Below, one piece after another: positions 51,998 through 61,764 of a stretch of DNA of 64,000 nucleotides. Every line of letters starts with the position of its first letter. Within the stretch, counting starts at the first letter, position 1. The notes beneath the pieces were generated by a model that had not been told where the DNA came from, made no database searches, and saw only the letters and a list, made by a program, of their open reading frames with translations. The DNA comes from Coniochaeta sp. PMI_546 (taxonomy: Eukaryota; Ascomycota; Sordariomycetes; Coniochaetales; Coniochaetaceae): contig MU271144.1 in assembly GCA_021432605.1 (NCBI GenBank), forward strand, positions 2,352,606 through 2,416,605, given 5' to 3'. The position numbers and the translations under genes were made by a program.

Positions 51998-52540
51998 TCG
52001 CTATGCTACTTGGGCAAAAGGACTGTGAGCCGGAGGACATGAGAGGGTCCCATTGTTTGGAGTTTTTATGCGGGCATGGTTTACTGGCTGGGCGGTTCTT
52101 TTTGTTTCTGTTTGGGATACCTGCGAAAGATACCCAAATGGTCGAGTCGTCTTTGGCTGTCACAGCTCGGACATGAGCGCATGTGTCATTCTAGACTGTA
52201 TCTGAATTCTGTTATTATTGTTTGTAATGAAAGCTTGACCCTGAAGTTGAAGAATGTTCCTCAATTCGCCTTGTCGTCGTCAGGCCACGTCAACCACAGC
52301 TCGGCTTCCCCAAGTAACATTTCTGAACATCATTGTCACTCGATGCAACTAATCCACGACTCGCTGCTCGCCCATGTTCGGACTGTACATCACAGTCATG
52401 TCACCAATAACTCTGCGCCATCAGACGCTCGTCTATGCCTTGAAATCGTCTATCTTTATAAGTCTATATGCCATATTTCAGAACGTGCCCGTCAAAGCAT
52501 AACCTGGCAGCAAAGCAATGCTACCAAACGCCCCTCATCC
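51998..52540. other. Convergent gap
   Basis: 543 bases between converging genes: 3' untranslated regions of both, TG-rich and then CA-rich. No gene was seen. Confidence 0.4.
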
Positions 52541-53387
52541 TCACTTCCTGCCAGTCGCAGCATCCTTGACGCTCAACTTCCCCGAAGCGATATCCTTGAC
52601 CGTAGCCAGAATCTCACTAAAGTCCTCAAAAGTAGTGAACTTCACATTCTCCCTCTCACACCATGTCACAAGATCTGTTTTCCGCACGTTAGCTTTTGGC
52701 CGAACCCCATCATTATCACCACAAGTCATCATCAGTAAGAAACTCACCTCTCCCGGCCTTGGCAAACAACAAATCCGTCTCCTTGGCCGCACTTAGATCA
52801 CTGACGCCATCGCCCGCATAAAGCAGTATCGGCCTCTCACCCTCAGGCAGCTGCGCATAAGGCCTGATCTCGCGGCTCTTATCGTGCCCAAACACGCTCT
52901 CGTCGTGGAACTCGATCCGCCACCCGCCGGGCTCGTTGATGCTCGCCTTCCCTTCCCTCACAGCCACGTCGTTGCTCACGATCTGTATCGACTCCATCGC
53001 CTCCTCCCCGAGCCAGGCGGTCAGCATCCCCTTGATGATGGGCCTCATCCCTCCCGAGAGGATCACGATGGGAACGTTGTTCTCCCTGCACCAGAGGAAG
53101 AACTCCTTGAAGTAGGGGTCGAGGGTGATGTTCTTGCTGAGCAGGGAGATGCACTGGTCGAAGGGGAGGGAGATGCTGTCCATCATCTCCTGGAAGGAGT
53201 CGCGGAAGTCGCGGGTCCCCAGGAGCACGTCCTCGTTGCCCTTGCGTCTTAGTTCGACGCCGAAGCCGACCGTGTCGGTCATGAAGTCGTTGCTGTCCTG
53301 CTGGGTTATGGTGCCGTCGTAGTCGGTGAAGAAGATGATCTTGGGGTTGGTGGCCAGGGCCGGGAGGTGAGTGGTTGTCGAGCCCAT
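52541..53387 (-). CDS. HAD-superfamily phosphatase, Pyp1 (YNL010W)-like
   Basis: Two exons (53387-52748, 52674-52541; intron 73 nt) give 257 residues. HAD motif I is FFTDYDGTIT, with nucleophile Asp22 and acid/base Asp24. Motif II is PIVILSGGM. Motif III is a Lys in the GHDKSREIRP region. Motif IV is LLYAGDGVSDLSAA. The stretch QQDSNDFMTDTVGFG after motif I and a helical C1 cap follow the yeast YNL010W/Pyp1 pattern, described as a polyol-phosphate phosphatase. The family also resembles PHOSPHO1 and MtnX enzymes. It is probably cytosolic and acts on small phosphate esters. Reading past the donor would stop after ten residues, and splicing restores the helix DLVTWCERENVKFTTFEDF. Confidence 0.9.
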
Positions 53388-54169
53388 TGTGCCTGCTGTC
53401 TCGTAACGATATGTATAGGTGATAGATGAAGTGTGATAGTGTGTGGTCGCAAGATTTGTTGTGGTGAGTTGGTGAGGTCGAGGTCCAGATACCTATAAGT
53501 ATCCAGGAGGAAGATGACAGGGGTTTATGCGGATACTTTTCTACGGGGGCCCTCCTCGAGTCCTTGGCCTGTGAGTGTTGGCGATGAAAATCCCCAAAAC
53601 TGCGGGTGCGGAAATGACTCGTTCTTGTTGTCGATCTGTTTAGCCACACGGTCCGCTAGCGGACCTTGAACTCTGACACACCGACGCCGCCAATGCAAGA
53701 CCGTTACAATGCTGATCTACGCTAGCAGTCTGTCCGGTTGTAAGCCACGCACCACACATGTAGGTATAAATGTAAGTACATTTGAAAGCGTACTGCGGCT
53801 GCGCAGCTCAACGTTCCATATGAGGTCCTAGACTAGTGGAAGAGCACGATGTCCTTGCCTTCATTGACCCCCAAGGCGGGTCGCGGAACACAGCGACAGA
53901 TCGGTGCCGTCGATACGACCGGGCAACTGTCTCAGCAGAAGTTTCCAAACTTTTTAGTTCTTGAAGGACGGTGGACCGAGAGACAGGGAAAGTGACATAG
54001 GCATGTACCTGTCATTATGCGGATCTCGAAGTTACCCCGCCAGTTTTCGGTTCTGATGAGGGGCAGCCCAAAAAAAAAAAAAGTAGTTCGAGATGACTGC
54101 CCCCTTGACGACGTCACTGCCTCAAGCCCAAATCGTTTTCAACGCAAAACCGAGATCTGACGAGACAAG
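53388..54169. promoter_or_regulatory. Divergent promoter, Pyp1-like / EIF1AD
   Basis: 782 bases between diverging genes. An uninterrupted run of 13 A lies at 54070-54082, about 90 bases before the EIF1AD ATG, like the dA:dT tracts of constitutive fungal promoters. No gene was recognised. Confidence 0.45.
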
Positions 54170-54667
54170 ATGGGTCGACCAAAGCGCAGTGTCCAGGCTG
54201 CCGCTGAGGAGTCTTTGAACCCTCCAGAAGAATTGACACCAACCCAATCGCTTGCCCGAGTCATAAAAGCTGAGGGCAACAACCTGTACACCTGCGAGCT
54301 CCCAAACAAAAAAACCGTCGTGCTGGAGCTCGAACCCAAGTTCAGGAATACAGTCTGGCTTAAGCGAGGCGGATATGTGCTGATAGACGTGGGGTCGGCC
54401 GAGGAGCGCAAGAGTAGCAGCAGGGTGGTCGGCGAGATCATCAACGTTGTCCGCGACGAGAAGCTCTGGAGGAAACAAGCATACTGGTTGGTTCTGTCCG
54501 GCAATGAGCTGCGCATAACAATGGATTAGCTAACACGCAGCAGGCCGAAACAGTTTGAGAAGAGAACATACGACGAGAGCGACGACGACGAGTCGACCGC
54601 AGGCAAGATGCCGCCTAGCGATTCCGAAGATGAAGAAGAGGAGGAGCAGGAGCAGAACAAGCCCTAA
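54170..54667 (+). CDS. EIF1AD-like protein (S1/IF1-type RNA-binding fold)
   Basis: Two exons (54170-54486, 54544-54667) give 146 residues. After the start (MGRPKRSVQAAAEE) comes an OB fold of the eIF1A type: SLARVIKAEGNNLYTCELPNKKTVVLELEPKFRNTVWLKRGGYVLIDVG (in pieces), then VVGEIINVVRDEKLW. The family signature WPKQF is created exactly across the splice (Trp codon split by the intron), followed by a strongly acidic tail (YDESDDDES...DSEDEEEEEQEQ). Human EIF1AD binds 40S pre-ribosomal particles in the cytosol during late maturation. A related role is expected. It ends 119 bases before the ALG3 stop on the other strand, and the two genes converge. Confidence 0.93.
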
Positions 54668-54786
54668 AGAATGGCCAGTTTTGATTGCTCAATTAGCAGA
54701 GAGGCTTCGCTCATCCCGATGTGGAAGTATACCAAAATCTCGGCACCGAAGGACACTATAGGATATCTAGCAGCATCTTGGCGTAT

Positions 54787-56136
54787 CTAGCGCCTGGCTG
54801 CCTCGTCCTTAACGGCCCGAGGCTCATACTCGGCCCTTGCTCCCCGCCAGACCAAGCAAACGGTTGCCGCAAGAATGCTCACGACGACGAATGAACTTGA
54901 GGTCGTGCTAGGGTAGACGTTCCACGCCCATTCCTGGACGAAGAAGAGGACATATTGAAGGATCGGGTGGATGCCGCTCCGCCAGAGGAGATAGGGGGTT
55001 GACCAGGCCAGATAGGCGTAGAACTGGTAGTGCAGAGATCGGGCGAAGAGGAGGCCGACGACATTTGCCGTCAGAACACTTGTCAGGATGTATTGGGGCG
55101 TCACGGACGTAGAGATAGCGAGCTCTTCGTTGCCATTGAATGGAGATTCGAAGAACAACATTGGCCCAACAATGTCCATGATCGACTTGCGCGTCGGCTT
55201 CAGCCACCTGCAGGTGATGAAGGCGAGGAGGACTGACGCGTGCAGCCCGAGCAGTAACAACGAGAACGGTCGGCTCAGAAATGTTTCTTCGCCCACAAAC
55301 CGCCAGTTGACTGTCCACTTGAAGAAGAACTGCCTCGAAAATTCGAAGGCTCGTGCCAGGTAGCCCCACGGGTTCTTGGCCAGAAAGGGGAGCGCGATCA
55401 CGAGCTGAATCTGCGCAATCAACCATGCCAGCCTTATAGCAGGACGAAATCCCCTGCCTAGGAGCAGAAGTATGCCTACGGCTGGTAGAACCAGCAAGAG
55501 TGACATCTTGACACCCAGTCCCAAGCTGTAGACGATGGCACCCATGGTCCAGTAACGCTGTTGGAACAGGTATACCGCGAGCCATAGGTAATAGACCGCG
55601 AACCCGTCGTTGAAACACCGGAGCACAAATATACTATGTAGTCGTTTAGACAGTACAAGGAGAGGAAAGATGTATGGTGGAGCCTGGATATTCAGCTTTG
55701 TCAGTACAACGGAGCCGAGCAGCGATGGAGGTGGTTTGAATACCTTGGCTTTCCAGTAGCAGGCCATAACGAGTACCAAGGCTCCTATGTATAGACCGCC
55801 GAAGATGTACTGAGCCAGGAGGATATTCTTTCCGTGGTCGGTGAAAGCATAGAGCGCGGTGTATATCCAGACATGGGCGGCCGGGTACACCAGCGGGCCG
55901 GTACCACCTTCTATCTTGGTGTAGTCTCGCTCGCCGGCGACGAACTGGGAGACTTGTTGCATATATGCTTCCCAGTCTATCTCGGTGTATGGGACCTTCC
56001 GAATGATGACGAGGCACAGCAACACATCAAAGATCACCAAAGCTGGGGGAATGAGCTTGGAGAGAGGGTGCCGACCTTTGGCGATGGCGAGCGTTGTCGG
56101 GATGGCCCGCTGATACCAGGGACGTTGCCAATCCAT
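54787..56136 (-). CDS. ALG3: ALG3 Dol-P-Man:Man5GlcNAc2-PP-Dol alpha-1,3-mannosyltransferase
   Basis: Two exons (56136-55744, 55683-54787) give 429 residues, the normal Alg3 length. Motifs include the lumenal loop acid YTEIDWEAYMQQVSQF with GERDYTKIEGGTGPLVYPA, the family signature after the first helix. Then come APPYIFPLLVLSKRLHSIFVLRCFNDGFAV and LGLGVKMSLLLVLPAVG. About ten membrane helices span the ER membrane. The enzyme adds the first lumenal mannose from dolichyl-phosphate mannose to the lipid-linked oligosaccharide. The 60-nt intron (55684-55743) has no stop and a length divisible by three. Without splicing, 20 residues (starting VFKPPP) would break the K-A-P-P-Y signature. The ATG at 56136 (MDWQRPW) is chosen because the upstream frame is not protein-like. 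Confidence 0.93.
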   Translation of the reverse strand: MDWQRPWYQRAIPTTLAIAKGRHPLSKLIPPALVIFDVLLCLVIIRKVPYTEIDWEAYMQQVSQFVAGERDYTKIEGGTGPLVYPAAHVWIYTALYAFTDHGKNILLAQYIFGGLYIGALVLVMACYWKAKVFKPPPSLLGSVVLTKLNIQAPPYIFPLLVLSKRLHSIFVLRCFNDGFAVYYLWLAVYLFQQRYWTMGAIVYSLGLGVKMSLLLVLPAVGILLLLGRGFRPAIRLAWLIAQIQLVIALPFLAKNPWGYLARAFEFSRQFFFKWTVNWRFVGEETFLSRPFSLLLLGLHASVLLAFITCRWLKPTRKSIMDIVGPMLFFESPFNGNEELAISTSVTPQYILTSVLTANVVGLLFARSLHYQFYAYLAWSTPYLLWRSGIHPILQYVLFFVQEWAWNVYPSTTSSSFVVVSILAATVCLVWRGARAEYEPRAVKDEAARR

Positions 56137-56622
56137 GTTTGTGCTGCTGTTAGGGCGTTCCGATATCCATGAAATCTTACTCTCTTTGCTGCTCAAAGGA
56201 GAGTTGTGAACAGCTCGGCGAAGGCATGTACGAGACACATCAATTGGAGACGCGAAGGACAAGCTGTTCGGTAAACTTCCCGTCCGTGGGGTCTGCAGAT
56301 CCCCCCTGCTTAGCGCCGGCGGCCCCACCACGCTACAGCCGTAGTATACCCTGTAATCCTTGTGGACCCCTGGAAGTGGTGTGCCTTCCCGGCGGCTCCT
56401 CAGCCTCGTCTAGCTCATCAACCTATTGAACAACCTAACATCGTTTCTCGTTCAAGGCACAGGTCTGACGGATCTTAGATCAAAGACACGACTTCCTCTT
56501 ACTCTGCTGTAAGTCCGCATACAACAACTCGAAGACTGAGGCATTGCTTTGAGCCAGTCAGCATGGTTCATTGTTGTCAAGTGTGGCTGGCAGAGTTGTG
56601 ACAAGGGGACACTCAGGGCAGG
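56137..56622. promoter_or_regulatory. Divergent promoter, ALG3 / zinc-knuckle gene
   Basis: 486 bases between diverging genes. Nothing distinctive was seen. Confidence 0.4.
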
Positions 56623-59019
56623 ATGGTCGAGCATGATGTTCACGAAAGGCACACCGCTATGTCCAGCACGCCTGTCAAACATGTGCCAACATGCGCAGAC
56701 ACAGATATGTGTGCTGTTTCTGCTGCCATGCCACATAAACCAGAGCATATAGCTCACTTTCCCCTGGACATCCCTCTTCCTGACCATATCTACGAGCACC
56801 GACCCATCTCTGCTCATGGTCTCATGCTTCACCGAATCATGGCCGATTTTATGAACCCCTCACGCGTCACACCTCGGACATACAACGCTCACATCTCCTA
56901 TCCAGCCGAGTTTGACCCTATCAGAGCTCAGGACCGGCAGCTCGGCATGGACCTCAAACTTATGCGCAAGATGCTCTTCACGTCACATTACCAAGACCCT
57001 CCACCGCCAGGCAAGCCACAACTGCATCATACCACTTGGGAGTTCTCTCGCAACAAGCGGGTCCTCCAGAGTGTGGACAAGCCGGTCGCTGGGCCTCCAA
57101 ACGCTCCGCCAACGATTGGGGAAGAAGTCATCGATCTAGTGCAGAGGTACTACTTTGAGACTGATGGAGCCGTTGCTCGGTTGTGGTTGGAGCGGCAGCA
57201 TCCGCCCAGGATCCCAACAGGCCCGAAGGCCAGTCGCGACGGCCAGGAAAAGCTACGGATAGATGCCGTGAACACGTTCACACGCCTAGTTAAGGAACAG
57301 CAGTGCCGTGAGCGGAAGAATTGGAGGGATGAGGATACTGAGCATCTTCGTCGGCTGAGTCAAGCGAGAGCACGTGAACGGGCACTGAACTTGGACTCAC
57401 TCTACGACGGAGGTGCACATTTAGCCCTCATACACCGAGCCTTTGAGGGAAGCGCCGATGGTGAGCGACTGTCTAAGCCGAGTCTTGAGAATTACCACTT
57501 CACGATGGCCAACCAAACTACCGGGCTCTCACATGCATCTGGCACGTTCTGGCAGCGGGGTCCACCAATGGGGTTCGTTATTCAGCCGCGATGGTGCGAC
57601 AGGAGGTATATGGGCTCGTATTGCAGCGACCCGCCATGCTTCGGGCCTGACCGTGAGACAGGGAGGGGTAGGCCAAAAACTCGCTCTACTGAGGAAGGCC
57701 ACTCTGCCAAGAGCTGGTCCTTGAAGAATCATCAGAAGGGCGATGGAAGCCGTCGAGGCCGAAGCGAGCCGCCTCCTGGATCATTCTGTGCCGCAAAGCT
57801 TCCTGACCCTGGAGGCAAATTGCTGCCTGGGAAGCTCATGGTCATGTTCCCTCGCTTACCCTTGTCTGTCATTGACCGGCGCTCACGTCGTCGAAGCTTA
57901 AGCCGATCTCACATCGCAAACATGTTTGACTGGGACTGTAAAGATCTTGAACCAGCAATTGAACGAGCAAATCCATCCCGGGCAAATAAGAAGCAGGAAA
58001 AGAAACAACCACAACAGCTGACCCGCAAATATTGGGCCCAGGAACGAAATGCAGCACGGACACCTGCACAGCGTGATAGCTCCAACAAGCACGACACTTC
58101 TTCTCCTCCAGAGTTCCCACTGTACCCTCCCTGCTTCAACTGCACATCAAGGGGTCATCCGCTAAGCGAATGCCTGCAACCATGCGGCTACTGCGGCGCA
58201 CCTAATCCCATGGCCTACGAGTCCTTTTTCAACGCCCTACTCCCAGACTCAAACTCTCGAGGCTCCTGGCCGGGCACAGGACCACCCACAGACAATGCCC
58301 AGGAGATATTCATCGCCGCACCCGGCGGCATGACCCTCATCATCAGGGGCAACGACACAATACTCCTCTCTCATGGTGGTGAAATCGCCTGGACCCGGTC
58401 TTGGGGGACCAGGAACAGGGTCCGGCTGTCACAGAATGTCAATCGGTTGACGGATGACCAGTCAGAGGACGGGAGCACCTCCTCGGAGGACGACGTAGAC
58501 GTACATCCCGTCGCCGTACACGGTCCCGGAAAACATGGCAATCCACATACGGCGGATAAGTGCCCCGTTCCGCGCGAGGCGAGGTGTAAGTGTGTCGCGT
58601 TCCCGCAGTTTCATGTTGCGGCGAGGTGTAGGGTGCGGTGCTCGAGACATTGCGGGAATGGGCATCCTAAGGGGGGCTTCAGGCACAGGAATGCGATGAC
58701 TTGCAAAGCGAGATGCTGTATGTGTGGGATTAGAGGACATGCTGGTAGGAGCTGTCGGCTGAAGAAGTGCCGCTGTGGGGGACAGCATTTGGGGCAGGAT
58801 TGTAGGATTAAGGTTGAATGCTCGGTCAAGGGGTGTGATAGGTTTCTTTGCGGGCTGCATTGTCGGTCCTGTGGAGGGACGGAGAGGCCGTTTGTTGGGT
58901 GGGAGTGTGTGACTTGCCGGCAGGGAAGGGGAGAGGATGTGAAGAGCGAGACACAAGGGCTGAAAGGAGAGACAGGGCGGACAGTGGAGATAAAGGAAAT
59001 GGGAAAGGAGGAGCAATGA
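56623..59019 (+). CDS. Large CCHC zinc-knuckle protein, family not recognised
   Basis: A single open frame of 798 residues without introns. The ATG at 56623 is the first, and one at 56659 is an alternative. Residues ~40-300 are moderately ordered (LPDHIYEHRPISAHGLMLHRIMADF; AEFDPIRAQDRQLGMDLKLMRKMLF) and do not match a family I know. A basic middle (DRRSRRRSLSRSH; ANKKQEKKQPQQ) follows. The first CCHC knuckle is CFNCTSRGHPLSEC at ~505, with further Cys in CGYCGAP. The C-terminal ~140 residues are very Cys/His-rich (about 30 Cys), including the knuckle CCMCGIRGHAGRSC. They look like a string of small zinc-binding units. Nucleic-acid binding is inferred. The retroelement Gag look of knuckles is not backed by protease or polymerase neighbours, so a host gene is favoured. 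Confidence 0.75.
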   Translation: MVEHDVHERHTAMSSTPVKHVPTCADTDMCAVSAAMPHKPEHIAHFPLDIPLPDHIYEHRPISAHGLMLHRIMADFMNPSRVTPRTYNAHISYPAEFDPIRAQDRQLGMDLKLMRKMLFTSHYQDPPPPGKPQLHHTTWEFSRNKRVLQSVDKPVAGPPNAPPTIGEEVIDLVQRYYFETDGAVARLWLERQHPPRIPTGPKASRDGQEKLRIDAVNTFTRLVKEQQCRERKNWRDEDTEHLRRLSQARARERALNLDSLYDGGAHLALIHRAFEGSADGERLSKPSLENYHFTMANQTTGLSHASGTFWQRGPPMGFVIQPRWCDRRYMGSYCSDPPCFGPDRETGRGRPKTRSTEEGHSAKSWSLKNHQKGDGSRRGRSEPPPGSFCAAKLPDPGGKLLPGKLMVMFPRLPLSVIDRRSRRRSLSRSHIANMFDWDCKDLEPAIERANPSRANKKQEKKQPQQLTRKYWAQERNAARTPAQRDSSNKHDTSSPPEFPLYPPCFNCTSRGHPLSECLQPCGYCGAPNPMAYESFFNALLPDSNSRGSWPGTGPPTDNAQEIFIAAPGGMTLIIRGNDTILLSHGGEIAWTRSWGTRNRVRLSQNVNRLTDDQSEDGSTSSEDDVDVHPVAVHGPGKHGNPHTADKCPVPREARCKCVAFPQFHVAARCRVRCSRHCGNGHPKGGFRHRNAMTCKARCCMCGIRGHAGRSCRLKKCRCGGQHLGQDCRIKVECSVKGCDRFLCGLHCRSCGGTERPFVGWECVTCRQGRGEDVKSETQGLKGETGRTVEIKEMGKEEQ

Positions 59020-59429
59020 CATGAGCGTGGAACAGAAGGAGCAAGTGCGGTACGCCATATTGGCGTGTTGTCCATGATGATGATATTGATAGGAATTGAC
59101 GGAGCTGGTCTTGGACATGCGATGTCTACGGACTGATCAAGAGTTGTCAAAGAATAAGGATGGGGACCAGAATAAGCATGGCTGGTATATCACGCTACGA
59201 TGTTGGTTTCTTCTTTATAGTCCTAGGGCTGGGGATGTTGGTTGCTGCTAGGGATTTTTTACTCATCACTACCGACATGCTTTAGACTACCTCATGTACT
59301 AAAAGAGCTCTCATTGTTTGCTCTGCAGGCTTCTGTCATGAGCATTCTCCTGGAACTTATCTAGGCAGAGTTATTATTACGCTTACATATGGACAGGCGT
59401 CGAGAAATATCCCAACGCCGTAATGTCAA
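59020..59429. other. Convergent gap
   Basis: 410 bases between converging genes. A+T-rich in the middle. No gene was seen. Confidence 0.4.
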
Positions 59430-60950
59430 CTACTCCGTCCGTTTTGGCTTATGCGGCAGCCCATACCAACACACAATCATGACACCAAACAAGAAGATAG
59501 CAATTGGATGCAACACAAAAGTGCCCACGGCCTGTGCCAGGATACCTGTCGTGAACGGCGCAGCCGCGCCGCCCGAGCTCCCAAAAGCAGATATCACGCC
59601 CAGCCCACTGACCTGCTCCGACCGACTCATGCCCCTCATAAACACCGAAGCCGCACACGGGTAGACCGGCCCGAGCATCAACCCCACGATAGCGACCGCG
59701 ACCGCGTCACCGATCACGTTGGGCACAAGCCAGACCAGCAGCTCGAACACCGCCGCGCCGACGACCACGCCGTACACGAACTTCTTCTCGCCCATCTTGT
59801 GCGCCGGCGCGGAGAGCAGGAACCGGCCGAGCGTGATGCCCGCCCAGAAGCCGGCGGTGACGTAGCCGACGCTGGACGGGTCTCCGTTGCGAGAGGCGAT
59901 GAGGAAGGATATCACCCACCCGGAGATGCTGACCTCGGCGCCCTGGTAGGCGAAGATGAAGAGCGCTCCCAGCAGGACGACGCGCGACGAGAGCGCGGAG
60001 AACATGCCTGCGAGGTTACTCGCTGGGTTGGGCGTCGGCCGCCCGGATTCGTCGGTGGTGACGAGCGGAGCGGGCGATATCTCCCTCTCGTACCCCTTGA
60101 AAGCCCACGACGCGAAGAACGTGTTGAACACAGCCATGGAAAGGGTGATGAAATAGAACCGGCTCCAGATCGCGTGCGCGGCGGCAACGATGCTGGTCGC
60201 TATCAGCGGACCGACGGTGCCGCCGACGCCGTAGCTGCCGTGCATGATGCCCAGGACGGCGGTGCCGTTTCGCATGCTGCCGCAGAAGTGGTTGCTGATG
60301 GCCAGGTTGATCGACATGGCGAAGCCGGTGAAGAAGAAGGAGACCACGATGACGGGAAATGGGGCCGTGCAGACGATGGGGATGTAGGCGGCTGCCATGA
60401 TGGCCTGGGAGAGGAAAAGGGTCTTGGACCGGCCGAGGTGCTCGCGAAGCAGGTCGATGAAGCCGGCGGCGATAATGAAGCCCATTGCGTTGCCGACAAA
60501 GATGAGGGAGACGACGGCGTAACCAATGTCGTAGTGTCTATGAGCGGTTAGAATTGGGCGTGGCAGCGAAGCTTGGTTGGTAGCCTACTTCTCCATGTAC
60601 GGAATGAGAGCACCGGGTGCACTGTCGTTTAGGCCGTTCTGGAATTGCATGAGGCAGGTGGCCGCGAATCGAACTCTATTCCTGTACGGATCGGTTATGC
60701 TGGGCAGAACCTCGACGCCATCTGAGGGTACGATGGGGCTGGCCGGCCTGCTCATCTCAATATCTTCAGAGCTGTCCGTGGGCGATGCCCTACTGGCAGT
60801 GGGTGGGAGCGTAGCTGCACGCTGGATGCCGCTCAGCTCAAACGAATCTTGCTTTGTTGCTGCCCCTCGGTATGTCTTTGCCGGCGAGGATGGCAGCGCG
60901 GCCGGAGCCGAATCGACGGTGACAAGTTCTCTCAACGATATGGCGTCCAT
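59430..60950 (-). CDS. MFS transporter, Bsc6/FucP-like
   Basis: Two exons (60950-60589, 60537-59430; intron 51 nt) give 489 residues. A ~90-residue cytosolic tail leads into RNRVRFAATCLMQFQNGLNDSAPGALIPYMEK, and the splice continues HYDIGYAVVSLIFVGNAMGFI. Helix 1 with the N-G-x-N-D-S pattern and the short first loop are typical of fungal Bsc6-type and FucP-like MFS proteins rather than drug antiporters. Motif A is degenerate (LREHLGRSKTLFLS). Helix 4-5 reads CGSMRNGTAVLGIMHGSYGVGGTVGPLIA. The second half carries GYVTAGFWAGITLGRFLLS and GLMLGPVYPCAASVF, as in the sugar-related branch. Twelve helices are expected. The substrate is not predictable, with sugar or a small metabolite possible. Confidence 0.9.
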
Positions 60951-61764
60951 GGCTGAAACTGTTCAGCAGAGCGTGGAGAGGAAGTGGAAGAGGGGAAGTG
61001 GACAGTAGGCGTTGACCGCTTGGACAAGCACATAGCAGTCTAGGTTTAAGTTCAGGAGGATCGAGCAGTCTCGTATCTGCCATAGAGCTACCTTGCATAT
61101 CGTTCTGATAACGTCACTCTTTTTAATTGCTAAGCAACACCCATCACCAAGGGCTGAACCTGGGAAGACCAATGGTCATATGTCTCTTATGCATGTGCCA
61201 TCACTTGAAGCGGATTGTCTCTTTCGTCTTATACCGCCTGGCTACCGGTACCCGCATCCTATCATAAACGAAGTGAGTCTGTGACGCACGCCTGGAGCGC
61301 AGGGTCGACGTCAATGCGGCCCGAATCGGTGGTGACGCCAGCAGATCCGCAGCGAACTCCGACTTCCGGTTCAGGGCATTCCGCCCTGACAACCTTCTTC
61401 CGTCCGAAGTTTTAGCGACGATTCGCCGGAAGCTCAAGGACTGATAGCTGCCAATCAGCTCTTCTCAGTCTATCCGAATAGTCCCACGCGGATAGGTTTG
61501 TATTGTCCTTTTGTTGGAGTTATGGAGTGAGCTCGAGTTGGTGTACGGACACAAGGAAGCGGCACCTGGTGCGGGTAGTGGAACATTTGTGCTTTCCCCT
61601 CGGTAGATGCATATCAATGAAGGCGGTGAACTATTCAGGCGGCAGAATTGGGAAGCTCCAATAGACCAACCAATATTGAAGCTGCCCCAATGACGATGTT
61701 TCCCGCACCAAGCTCGGAAAAATAAGAGACCAGTCTTTTGCGCCTTGGAGGTCTGAGCCTCACG
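60951..61764. promoter_or_regulatory. Divergent promoter, Bsc6-like MFS / MDM33
   Basis: 814 bases between diverging genes, with a CCAATCA box at 61451-61457. No gene was seen. Confidence 0.4.

Noticed and set aside
56623-59019. Retrotransposon Gag
   Set aside because: The zinc knuckles fit, but there is no protease, reverse transcriptase, integrase or long terminal repeat beside it.
59451-60551. 366-codon plus-strand frame opposite the Bsc6-like MFS gene
   Set aside because: Its residues are those of an antisense shadow (rich in Arg, His, Asp) and it has no domain. The minus-strand reading is a clear transporter.
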